Source of the DNA: CAZEYT01 sp964516295
GTDB taxonomy: Bacteria > Verrucomicrobiota > Verrucomicrobiia > Chthoniobacterales > Terrimicrobiaceae
Direction: 5' to 3'
DNA length: 15,724 bases
Assembly (NCBI GenBank): GCA_964516295.1
Contig: CAZEYT010000066.1
Location: forward strand, 1-15,724
The translations under genes were made by a program, and so were the position numbers. Positions 6,360 through 13,869 of the stretch are shown here, piece by piece. The notes beneath the pieces are model-generated. The model was not told the origin of the DNA and did not search any database. It saw nothing but the letters and a program-made list of their open reading frames with translations. Each line of letters starts with the position of its first letter. Within the stretch, counting starts at the first letter, position 1.

Positions 6360-7816
6360 TGGCCATGATTGCGTCGAAAGCTGAATTGTTCGCCGTGCTC
6401 CGCCAGTATAACCCGTGGTGGTCGGGCGGACGTTTTCCTGATCTGCCGACATGGCGGCGGGCGGCGTTCCGGGAGATTTCCGCTTGGGCGGAGAATCCGC
6501 CGGCGGGCCGGTCGCTGCTGCTCAGTGGTGCGCGGCAGGTGGGCAAGACGACGCTTTATCTTCAGGCGATTGATGAGTTGCTGAACCGGGGCGTCACGCC
6601 GACGAACATCCTTTATGCGACGTTTGACCATCCGCTGCTGAAGCTCGTCGGGCTGGATGCGCTGCTGAAGCTGTGGCGCGAGTTCGAACCAGCGCGGGAA
6701 GGGCCCGAGTATTTGTTCCTCGACGAAATCCAGGTGGCGAAGGACTGGCAGACGTGGCTGAAGCATCAGGTGGATTTCGAGAAGCGCCGCCGCATCGCGG
6801 TGACGGGTTCGGCGACACCGCTTGCAGCGGAGGGGCAGGAATCGGGCGTGGGCCGTTGGCAGACGATCCGACTGGCGACGCTGTCGTTTTTTGAATACCT
6901 GCAAATCCGCAAGCTGACGGCACCGCCGCTCCCGGCAGTGGGTTCGCTGCTGGAGCTGTTCGCTTGGGAACCAAGCCAGTTTGCACGCTGGGGCGAGGGA
7001 GGGCGTCCGCTGGTGGGGCTATTTCACGAGTATCTGTTGCGCGGAGGTTTCCCTCAGAGCGCCCTGGTGGAGAGCATCCCGCTGGCGCAAAAGCTCCTGC
7101 GGGAGGACATCGTGGACAAGGTGCTCAAGCGGGACATGACCGCGCTTTTCGGCGTGCGGCGGGTGCTGGAACTGGAGCAGGTCTTTCTTTACCTCTGCCT
7201 GCACGATGGCGGCTTGCTCAACCTCCCGGAGCTTTGCTCGAGTCTGCAACTGAAGCGTCCGACGGTCGGAAGCTTCATCGAACTGCTGGAGAGCACGCAT
7301 CTCATCCACCGACTGCTGCCGTTCGGCTATGGCAAGCAGGTGCTGCGGGCGCGGCCGAAAATCTATTTGGCCGACGCGGCAATCGCGCCGGGCGTGCTGC
7401 TGAAAGGCAAGGCATTGCTCGAAGATCCGGACGCGCTCGGGCGGGCGGTGGAGACGGCCTTCTTCAAGCACGTCTTCACGCGCTACTACGCGCGGAGCGT
7501 CGGCTTTTCGTATGGGCGCGGAAAACAGGACCGCGAGGTGGACATCATCGCCGATCTCGACGGGCGGCTGGTGCCCTTCGAGGTAAAGTATCGGGCGCAG
7601 CAACATACTGGCCTCGGGGAGTTGAAGGGGATGGTGAGTTTCTGCGCTGAGCACAAAATCGAGAAGGGTTACGTCATCACGCGGGAGATGACGGACTTCC
7701 AAGTGATGAATGTGGACCGCGACGGAGCGAAGGCACACTTTCTCAAAATTCCGGCACCGCTCGCGTGCTACTGGCTGGGGCGCTCGGAACTTGAATCCGC
7801 GAATCGCGACGCATGA
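6359..7816 (+). CDS. AAA (AAA_14) ATPase with C-terminal DUF4143 domain
   Basis: This 485-aa cytoplasmic protein has an N-terminal P-loop ATPase domain and a C-terminal DUF4143 domain. Walker A is GARQVGKTT (57-65, K63) and Walker B is LFLDEIQ with D122 and E123. A sensor-like VTGSAT follows, and then text typical of the family (LSFFEYLQI, FHEYLLRGGFPQ). Near the C-terminus EVD (393-395) and EVK (408-410) form a motif like the PD-(D/E)XK nuclease core. The family is widespread in bacteria and archaea and largely uncharacterised; DNA-linked or toxin-like roles have been suggested but are not established. The start is ambiguous between TTG 6350, ATG 6359 and ATG 6365, and none has a visible ribosome binding site. 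I chose 6359; 6365 would suit a leaderless transcript. Its stop overlaps the ATG of an HsdR-like fragment, so it may once have been translated ahead of an hsdR gene. Confidence 0.85.
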   Translation: MAMIASKAELFAVLRQYNPWWSGGRFPDLPTWRRAAFREISAWAENPPAGRSLLLSGARQVGKTTLYLQAIDELLNRGVTPTNILYATFDHPLLKLVGLDALLKLWREFEPAREGPEYLFLDEIQVAKDWQTWLKHQVDFEKRRRIAVTGSATPLAAEGQESGVGRWQTIRLATLSFFEYLQIRKLTAPPLPAVGSLLELFAWEPSQFARWGEGGRPLVGLFHEYLLRGGFPQSALVESIPLAQKLLREDIVDKVLKRDMTALFGVRRVLELEQVFLYLCLHDGGLLNLPELCSSLQLKRPTVGSFIELLESTHLIHRLLPFGYGKQVLRARPKIYLADAAIAPGVLLKGKALLEDPDALGRAVETAFFKHVFTRYYARSVGFSYGRGKQDREVDIIADLDGRLVPFEVKYRAQQHTGLGELKGMVSFCAEHKIEKGYVITREMTDFQVMNVDRDGAKAHFLKIPAPLACYWLGRSELESANRDA

Positions 7817-7911
7817 GCCTCACCGAATCCATCGTCGAAGACGCCGCCCTGACGTGGTTCCTCCTTCGCCACGGCTACGGCGGACAGGTCGGGGAGCTGC
7901 ATTTTCCTTGA
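7813..7911 (+). pseudogene. First residues of a second HsdR-type gene, truncated
   Basis: The ATG overlaps the ATPase stop codon (ATGA). It opens MSLTESIVEDAALTWF, which from memory is the extreme N-terminus of the HsdR lineage also represented by the fragment at 6065. After residue 16 the text changes to LLRHGYGGQVGELHFP and stops at TGA 7909-7911. The change near 7861 marks a junction with unrelated DNA, and the rest of the gene is missing. The ATGA overlap suggests the lost gene was translationally coupled to the ATPase. The peptide of 32 residues could still be made but is probably non-functional. Confidence 0.68.
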
Positions 7912-7999
7912 GATGAAGCGTGCCGTACGGACGGGCGAGAGCTTCGGCGGATTTTCCCGAGAGCGGTGCGGCCTTTTGGGAGGGAGCCAGAGAACTTTC

Positions 8000-9832
8000 T
8001 CAAACGCCCGTTTTTGTGGATTCCGTCGGTGGGAACCAGTCCGGGGGCGGCGTGGTAAAGGTGGTCGGGGTGCCGCTGAGGGGGTGGCGGAAGGAAATCT
8101 TCCAGGCGTGCAAACAGAGGGGCGGGTCGTTGAGGCCGAGGGTCGCGGGTGGGGCGTCGGGGCTGTCTTTTGAATAAAGTGGGTCTCCACAAACGGGCCA
8201 GCCGAGGTGGCGGAGGTGGAGGCGGATCTGGTTGGTGCGGCCGGTTTGCGGCCGGGCTTCGAGGAAGGCGGTGCCATCGGCTGCGCGTTCGAGCACGCGG
8301 AAGGTGGTGACGGCGTCGAGGCCGTGGGTGGGATCGATGGCGCGGGAGCCGGAGACGCCGGGTTCGGAGCCGATCGGGGCCTCGCAGAGAAACTCGTCGG
8401 TGGGTGGGTGACCCTGCACGCGCATGAGGTAGGTTTTTTCGACCTCGCCGGATTCGAATTGCGGCTGGAGGCGGGCGGCGAAGTGGCGCGTGCGAGTGAT
8501 GAGGACGACGCCGGTCGTGTTGGCATCGAGGCGGTGTGCCGGGCGTGGCTTTTGGGGCGCGTAGGCGGCGTGAAGAAAATGCTGGAGCGTATTCCGATGG
8601 TAACGGCCTCCGGGGTGCATGGGCAGCGGAGCGGGTTTGTTCAGGACGATGAGCGCCTCATCCTCGTGGAGGACTCGGATGTGGGCATTCACGTCCGGCT
8701 CGACCACGCCTTCGGTGACGTGAAAATACCGTTCGCCCGCACGAACGATGTGAGTGGCTGCGACCGGCTCACGGGCGGCGTTCCAGATCCGTCCCTCCGC
8801 GCAAACCGCCTGCCATTCGGCAGCGGGAATGTGACGCACGACCTGCGCGAACATTTCCGGAACGGGGAGTCCGTCGGCGGTGGCGGGGACGGTGACCGGG
8901 CGCTCGTTCGTGGCGGGTTCGCGTCCGGGCAGCGGCGTCGTGAGGCGGCGGAGAGTCGCCTCGCGCCGGGCGATGGTCTCCGCCATTTGCTCGGCGGGTG
9001 TCTGGTAACAATACGGACACGACCGGCCGGGCACGTAGCGGGGATCGCGTTGCTCCTCGTCCGTCAGCGGAGACTGGCAGCGGTAGCATTGGGCGGAGCC
9101 GGTTTCGTGAAGGCTCGGATCGACGCCGACGCGCTGGTCGAAAACAAAGCACTCGCCATCATAATGTGCTCCGCCGCATTCCTCGAAGTATTTGAGAATG
9201 CCGCCGTCGAGTTGGAAAATCTCGTGGAAGCCCTCGCGCTCCATGAACGGTCCGGCTTTTTCGCAACGGATGCCCCCGGTGCAGAACATGACGATGGGCC
9301 GCTCTTTCCAATCACCCGGAAGTTTGCGCACGGCCTCGGGGAAGTCGCGGAAGTGGTCGATGCCGATCGGCTGCGCGCCACGGAACGTGCCGAGTTTTAC
9401 CTCGTAGTCATTGCGCGTGTCGAGGAGGAGGACATCGCGTCCCTCGTCGAGCCATTGTTTGAGAGTCTTCGCCGGGAGCTTTGGCGACGTGCGGGTGCCC
9501 GGTGCGATACCTTCCACACCAAAGGCAATGATTTCCTTTTTCAAACGCACCAACATTCGGGTGAAAGGTTGGTGATCGGTGTGGCTGACCTTCGGCTCGA
9601 GCGTTTCGAGTCCCGGGATCGCGCGCAGGTGGACGAGAAGACGCTCCACACCATCCGCTTCGCCGGCGACAAAGAGATTGATTCCTTCGGGGCTGAGCAA
9701 AATCGTCCCCTTGAGCCGCGCTGCACGACAGTATTCGAGCAGGGCCTCGCGGCGGTTTCGCAGATCGTCGAGCGGTGCAAACCGATAGGCGGCAATGTTC
9801 ACAATCCGGGTGTCGGACGGGGAAGACTTCAT
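8000..9832 (-). CDS. TrhO-type tRNA uridine hydroxylase fused to an RluA-family pseudouridine synthase
   Basis: This 610-aa protein combines two RNA-modification domains. Residues 1-280 match TrhO (YceA): an acylphosphatase-like N-terminal part, and a rhodanese domain with the active cysteine C184 in FCTGGIRCEK. A zinc-ribbon-like set of four cysteines follows (C249, C252, C272, C275). TrhO makes 5-hydroxyuridine at the tRNA wobble position. Residues about 385-600 are an RluA-type pseudouridine synthase with HRLDANTTG (433-441, catalytic D436) and the QTGRTNQIRLHL motif (529-540). A linker of about 100 residues joins them. TrhO and RluA are usually separate proteins, so the fusion suggests both act on the same RNA, perhaps the tRNA anticodon arm. 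The target of the RluA part cannot be read from sequence. The start is the ATG at 9832, where TrhO homology begins. The gene lies 46 bp behind the MFS gene and is probably co-transcribed. Confidence 0.9.
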   Translation of the reverse strand: MKSSPSDTRIVNIAAYRFAPLDDLRNRREALLEYCRAARLKGTILLSPEGINLFVAGEADGVERLLVHLRAIPGLETLEPKVSHTDHQPFTRMLVRLKKEIIAFGVEGIAPGTRTSPKLPAKTLKQWLDEGRDVLLLDTRNDYEVKLGTFRGAQPIGIDHFRDFPEAVRKLPGDWKERPIVMFCTGGIRCEKAGPFMEREGFHEIFQLDGGILKYFEECGGAHYDGECFVFDQRVGVDPSLHETGSAQCYRCQSPLTDEEQRDPRYVPGRSCPYCYQTPAEQMAETIARREATLRRLTTPLPGREPATNERPVTVPATADGLPVPEMFAQVVRHIPAAEWQAVCAEGRIWNAAREPVAATHIVRAGERYFHVTEGVVEPDVNAHIRVLHEDEALIVLNKPAPLPMHPGGRYHRNTLQHFLHAAYAPQKPRPAHRLDANTTGVVLITRTRHFAARLQPQFESGEVEKTYLMRVQGHPPTDEFLCEAPIGSEPGVSGSRAIDPTHGLDAVTTFRVLERAADGTAFLEARPQTGRTNQIRLHLRHLGWPVCGDPLYSKDSPDAPPATLGLNDPPLCLHAWKISFRHPLSGTPTTFTTPPPDWFPPTESTKTGV

Positions 9833-9878
9833 CAGCACCGGACGGTAGCCCGCGATGAAACGCGGGGCGAGCAGAACC

Positions 9879-11087
9879 TCAGACCGGGTTGGCAGCCACC
9901 CGCACGCGGCGGATGAGCCAGATGCTCGCAAGGCTCACCGCCGCCGCAAGCAACCCGAGGAGGTGAACGTTCCGCAGCGCGTCGGGCGTTTGCACGAGAA
10001 CGCGCCCGGCCATCACGGCGGCGAGACCGGTGCAGAGATCGCGGGTGCAGGCCGAGAGGCTCATGAATGCCCCGCGTTGCGAGGAGGCTACGGCCGAGGC
10101 AATGACCGTCTGCGCCGGGACGTAGCGTCCGCTGGCGAAAATGAAAAACAATCCGGTCAGCGTCAGCGTCGCGGCGTAGGGAAGCGGGCCGACATGCGTG
10201 AGAACGAGAATCACGGTCGCCGCCGCACCGACAACCACGGTGAAAACCCGCGCGCGTCCCAGACGGTCCGAGAGCCTCCCGATCCACGGTGCGCTGAATA
10301 CGGTGAGAACACCGCCGATGATGTAAACCACCGCGAGGTGGCTCTCGGGAAATTTCAGGTTGAAAACCAGGTGGGGTGAGAGAAACGGGATCATGGTGAA
10401 GTGGCCGAATACCAGCGACACCATGAGCGAAAGCGCGCTCCAGGCATTGCGGTCGCGAAGAAGGGTGAGAAAGTTGCTCCACGAAGCCGGACGGCCCGCG
10501 GAGAGGTGACCGCGCACGGGCGGCAGGCAACTCCACAGCAGAATCAGGACGACGAGCGACATCCCCGCGAGGAGGAAAAACGGCGTTTCCCAAACAAACT
10601 GCTGGGCGAGAAAGAGGCCGAAGGGAACGCCGAACGCCGCGGCGGCCGAGAACGCCGTCATTACAATCCCCATCGCCTCGCCCCGGCGTTCGATGGGAAT
10701 GAGATCCCCGACCATCGCGAGAATGATTGTGCTCGAAACACCGCCAAACGCCCCGCAGACGGCGCGCGCGACGAGCAGTTCCGCAGACGTCGTCGCCAGC
10801 GCACAGCCCAGGGTCCCGAGAAGAAATCCGGAATACGCTGCAAGCAGCACCGTCCGGCGGTCGTAACGGTCGATGAACGGTGCCAGCAGGAGGCCGACCA
10901 CTCCGGCCATCGTGGTGTAGGCGGCGATCAGAACACTGAATGCCGGAGCCGACAGCGACAGCTCGCGCATCAATTGCGGGCCGAGGGGCATCATGATCAT
11001 GAAGTCCATGATGTGGGTGAACTGCACCGCCGCGAGGAGGATCAGAAGCCAGCGCTCGGACAATTCAAAATGGGGTCTTCCGCTCAT
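9879..11087 (-). CDS. Major facilitator superfamily transporter
   Basis: This 402-aa inner-membrane transporter has about 12 hydrophobic segments in two six-helix halves joined by a more polar stretch near its middle (PPVRGHLSAGRP). The first half carries motif A as FIDRYDRRTVLL (71-82) between helices 2 and 3, and the second half carries the matching WIGRLSDRLGRARVF. An acidic residue in helix 1 (D28, in FTHIMDFMIMMPLGP) is typical of drug/sugar-efflux antiporters of the AraJ/DHA1 type. It probably exports a small molecule by proton exchange; the substrate is not readable. The start chosen is the ATG at 11087, preceded by GGCGGA. The frame continues upstream to 11195 but that part is Arg/Ser-rich and not membrane-like. 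It is the first gene of a likely two-gene - strand unit with the TrhO-RluA fusion. Confidence 0.88.
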   Translation of the reverse strand: MSGRPHFELSERWLLILLAAVQFTHIMDFMIMMPLGPQLMRELSLSAPAFSVLIAAYTTMAGVVGLLLAPFIDRYDRRTVLLAAYSGFLLGTLGCALATTSAELLVARAVCGAFGGVSSTIILAMVGDLIPIERRGEAMGIVMTAFSAAAAFGVPFGLFLAQQFVWETPFFLLAGMSLVVLILLWSCLPPVRGHLSAGRPASWSNFLTLLRDRNAWSALSLMVSLVFGHFTMIPFLSPHLVFNLKFPESHLAVVYIIGGVLTVFSAPWIGRLSDRLGRARVFTVVVGAAATVILVLTHVGPLPYAATLTLTGLFFIFASGRYVPAQTVIASAVASSQRGAFMSLSACTRDLCTGLAAVMAGRVLVQTPDALRNVHLLGLLAAAVSLASIWLIRRVRVAANPV

Positions 11088-11306
11088 TCCGCCGACTTCG
11101 CAGGAAAGATTTTCCGTTCCACGCGGGAGCGGGAGCCTGGAACGGGACGAGGAACGGGCATCCCGATTTCTCGACGATCCCGGGCCCCGCGGCAACTCCG
11201 AAGCGATGACATTGTGACACGGAATCGGTTCCCGCTGTCCAATTGCGCGGAGATTTGAGGTTGGTCTGCGGACCGGACGGCATTATCCTCCGAGCATTCT
11301 CAGGCC

Positions 11307-11465
11307 ATGGAACTGCTGGTGTAGTTTTTGTTCGGAGCGGTGGGCATTGCGATTTTTTCAGGGCTGTCCCGGGCCTCAAAACGACTCGATGGAGCAGACG
11401 GCGGGACGACGGTCGAGTTCTCCGAGCACAGCGATGGCGATAGCGGCGGTGGGGATGGCGATTGA
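11307..11465 (+). pseudogene. Small membrane-protein ORF with an amber codon at position 6
   Basis: The frame from the ATG at 11307 reads MELLV, then TAG (11322-11324), then FLFGAVGIAIFSGLSRASKR, then an acidic Gly-rich tail ending GDSGGGDGD before TGA at 11463-11465. Without the TAG it would encode about 52 residues: one N-terminal membrane span, positive residues just after it, and a low-complexity acidic C-terminus. That is a natural layout for a small inner-membrane protein. A single change from TGG (Trp) would create the TAG. A TTG at 11328 could be a start but would shorten the membrane span. I do not recognise the family. It may be a recent pseudogene, a suppressed codon or a sequence error. 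Confidence 0.5.
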
Positions 11466-11511
11466 TTTGTCTCGGCCTCCGGCTGGAGCCGGGCAGAATC
11501 AACCTCCTTTT

Positions 11512-11727
11512 ATGAAACTTGAGCAAAACCAGACTTGGAAAACTCCGGATGGGATTTTTCTCCGCATCGTCCAACTGGAGCGGCTGGAGGTTCAATACAA
11601 GGAGTTCACGGACTTGAAGGCGGGCCTCGGCAAGCACCACCATGTGTCCAAAAAAACGTTCTGTCGGCTGGTCAAGGGAGCCGAGCTGTTAACGCCGGAT
11701 CAGGTGCGTGAACTCGCGCGGGCCTGA
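11512..11727 (+). CDS. Small conserved-looking hypothetical protein (71 aa)
   Basis: The ATG at 11512 opens MKLEQNQTWKTPDGIFLRIV, followed by QLERLEVQYK, KHHHVSKKTFCRLVKGAELLTPDQVRELAR and TGA. The balanced composition and the helix-friendly C-terminus look like a real folded protein. From memory similar short proteins occur in Verrucomicrobiota, but I know no function. It has no signal peptide or membrane segment and includes a His-rich HHH cluster. No Shine-Dalgarno sequence is visible; the bases before the start are CCTCCTTTT, the wrong sense. Its TGA is immediately followed by the complement of the PIG-L stop, so the two genes converge on TGATCA. An in-frame upstream ATG at 11347 exists, but the intervening text looks unnatural. 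Confidence 0.6.
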   Translation: MKLEQNQTWKTPDGIFLRIVQLERLEVQYKEFTDLKAGLGKHHHVSKKTFCRLVKGAELLTPDQVRELARA

Positions 11728-12567
11728 TCAGCGAAGGTAGCGGCGCAGGCCGTCGGCGACGGATTTTTTCAACGCTTCGACGTGCCCGCAGACGAATTCC
11801 GTGGGGTCGAGTGCGGGGTCTTGCACGAGAGGCAGGAGGTCCATGGCATAGGTAACCGAGTCCGCCGCATCGCTGGCGTGGGAATTGAAAAACGTGGCAT
11901 TGGCGCGGCGACGGCCTTCCACGGCGAGGTCGTAGCGTTTTCCGCCCGCGATCTGGGAGTCGAACAAACTGTTCAGCCGCCGGGCGAGGTCATCATGCCC
12001 CGTGGTATCGAGGAGGATTTTTTGGTCGTCGGCCAGCCAGTCCAGTCCGCGCCAGCCTTCGCATCCATAGACCGCCGTCGGCCGGTCGGCCTCCGGAAGC
12101 GCGCGAAGTGCGGCGAGAAGCGCGGCGAAGACGGCGAGGTGGGATTCGTGTTTGTCGGCCGGATTGTGCGTGTAAACGACGCGCGGCTTGCTGGCTTGGA
12201 GGATTCTGAGAAGTTCCTTTTGCAGCCGGTGGTCGGCGGGGTCCTTGATGGCGCGGCTCGGGAGATCCAGCTGGATCATGATGCCGTAGCGGCCCTCATC
12301 GGCGGCGCGATTTTGCTCGTCCCGCCGCACGGCCTTCATTTCCTCATCGGTGAAACTGGCATACGGTCCGGTGCGGGAACTCCCGCCGCCGTCGGAACAA
12401 ATCACCCCGCCGAACCAGCGGTCGGGGGCGTTGAGGCACTCGACGATTCCATGAAACGCCATGAACTCCAGGTCGTCCTGATGCGCTCCGACGCCCAGGT
12501 GGGTACACCGTGAGAGGGCGGCGTCCTCGGGGAGGCCGTCGGGAACGTGGACGCGGGCGAGGGACAT
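11728..12567 (-). CDS. PIG-L family deacetylase
   Basis: This 279-aa protein belongs to the zinc-dependent PIG-L (LmbE-like) group, which removes acetyl groups from N-acetylglucosamine derivatives in several pathways. The first metal motif is GAHQDDLEF (H29, D31, D32, E34), where the usual AHPDD has Gln for Pro. The second is THNPADKHESH (134-143), whose H143 is the likely third zinc ligand. It has no signal peptide, so it should be cytoplasmic. The natural substrate is not evident; options include thiol biosynthesis precursors or other aminosugar conjugates. The start ATG is 3 bases beyond the argG stop, so it is co-transcribed with and probably coupled to argG. No functional link to arginine synthesis is known to me. 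Confidence 0.85.
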   Translation of the reverse strand: MSLARVHVPDGLPEDAALSRCTHLGVGAHQDDLEFMAFHGIVECLNAPDRWFGGVICSDGGGSSRTGPYASFTDEEMKAVRRDEQNRAADEGRYGIMIQLDLPSRAIKDPADHRLQKELLRILQASKPRVVYTHNPADKHESHLAVFAALLAALRALPEADRPTAVYGCEGWRGLDWLADDQKILLDTTGHDDLARRLNSLFDSQIAGGKRYDLAVEGRRRANATFFNSHASDAADSVTYAMDLLPLVQDPALDPTEFVCGHVEALKKSVADGLRRYLR

Positions 12568-12570
12568 GGC

Positions 12571-13800
12571 TCAGGCCTTCCCGTGAACGCCCGCCGCGAC
12601 CTTCAGGCGCAGGCCGTTGAGCCGGATGAACCCGGTGGCGTCGTCCTGATTGTAAGCTTGCGTGGGGTCGGCCTCCATGGTCGCCATGTGCGGGTTGTAG
12701 AGGCTGACTGGGCTCTTGCGTCCGGCTGCATGAATGCCGCCTTTGTAAAGCTTCACGCGAACTGTGCCGGTGACGTTTTTCTGGGATTCGGTGACGAGCG
12801 CCTGGATCGCCTCGCGCTCCGGTGCAAACCAGAACCCGTTGTAAACGAGCGCACTGTATTTCGGAATAAGACTGTCCCGCAGGTGCATGACCTCGCGGTC
12901 CATCGTGAGCGATTCCATCTGCCGGTGGGCGAAGTGAAGGATCGCGCCGCCGGGCGTTTCATAGACACCACGACTTTTCATCCCGACGAAACGGTTCTCG
13001 ACCATGTCGACCCGTCCGACGCCGTGGACTCCGCCGAGTTTGTTGAGCAGGCGCATGACGCCGAGCGGATCAAGCGACTCTCCATTGACCGCCACGCAAA
13101 GACCGCATTCAAATTCCAACTCGACGAGTTCCGGCTGGTCCGGCGCATCTTCGGGAAGGACGGAGAGCGTGGTGAAATAGTCACGGTTCTTCAGATCCCC
13201 GGCGTCGTACCACGGGTCTTCCAAAATGCCCGCCTCGTAGCTGATGTGGAGGAGGTTGCGGTCCATCGAATACGGCTTTTTGGCACTGGCCGCGACCGGC
13301 ACACCATGGGCCTCGGCGTAGGCGATCATCTCCGCCCGGCCGGGGAACTTTTCGCGGAAGCGGGCATCGCGCCACGGGGCGATAACTTCGATATCGGGAG
13401 CCAGCGCGGCGGCGGTGAGTTCAAAGCGGACCTGGTCATTCCCCTTGCCGGTGGCTCCGTGTGCAACGGCGGAAGCGCCTTCCAAGCGGGCGATCTCGAC
13501 CATGCGTTTCGCAATCAACGGGCGGGCAATGCTGGTTCCCAGCAGGTATTGCCCCTCGTAAATGGCCCCGGCTTGGAGCATCGGAAAAATGAAGTCGCGC
13601 GCGAACTCCGCCTGCAGATCGTCGACGAAACACTTCGAGGCCCCCGTCCGCAGGGCTTTCTCCTCCAGCCCGTCGAGCTCTTCCGCCTGACCGACATCCG
13701 CACAGAATGCGATGATTTCGGCTCCGTAGGTTTCTTTGAGCCAGTTCAGAATCACCGAGGTGTCGAGGCCCCCGGAATACGCGACAACGATCTTTTTCAT
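12571..13800 (-). CDS. argG: Argininosuccinate synthase
   Basis: This 409-aa enzyme joins citrulline and aspartate using ATP to give argininosuccinate, the penultimate step of arginine synthesis. The ATP-pyrophosphatase loop is AYSGGLDTS (7-15). Other signatures visible are GQYLLGTSIARPLIA, AHGATGKGNDQVRFE and KKPYSMDRNLLHISYEAGILEDP. The length is close to the usual 400 residues and all conserved blocks are present, so it should be active as the family's tetramer in the cytoplasm. The start ATG precedes KKIVVAYSGG as in homologues. It lies 69 bp behind the small single-span protein gene and 3 bp ahead of the PIG-L gene, so the three probably share a transcript. argH is not in the window. Confidence 0.97.
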   Translation of the reverse strand: MKKIVVAYSGGLDTSVILNWLKETYGAEIIAFCADVGQAEELDGLEEKALRTGASKCFVDDLQAEFARDFIFPMLQAGAIYEGQYLLGTSIARPLIAKRMVEIARLEGASAVAHGATGKGNDQVRFELTAAALAPDIEVIAPWRDARFREKFPGRAEMIAYAEAHGVPVAASAKKPYSMDRNLLHISYEAGILEDPWYDAGDLKNRDYFTTLSVLPEDAPDQPELVELEFECGLCVAVNGESLDPLGVMRLLNKLGGVHGVGRVDMVENRFVGMKSRGVYETPGGAILHFAHRQMESLTMDREVMHLRDSLIPKYSALVYNGFWFAPEREAIQALVTESQKNVTGTVRVKLYKGGIHAAGRKSPVSLYNPHMATMEADPTQAYNQDDATGFIRLNGLRLKVAAGVHGKA

Positions 13801-13869
13801 GATCGCGAGAGCTTGGCGGGCAGCGGAGATTTTCGCAATCCGGGAAATCGCCCCGGGGACCGAACGATC

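Noticed and set aside
7991..8014. GAGAACTTTCTC and AAACGCCCGTTT small palindromes at the end of the TrhO-RluA gene, considered as a terminator
   Set aside because: Stems are only 5 bp with two-base loops and one overlaps the stop codon; there is no downstream T-tract on the - strand.
8207..9916. Long + strand frame of 569 codons opposite the TrhO-RluA gene
   Set aside because: The - strand has intact catalytic motifs of two enzymes; the + strand text has no domain and is a shadow of codon bias.
11502..11511. CCTCCTTTT considered as a ribosome binding site for the 71-aa protein
   Set aside because: It is the complement of a Shine-Dalgarno sequence, so it is in the wrong sense to pair with 16S rRNA.
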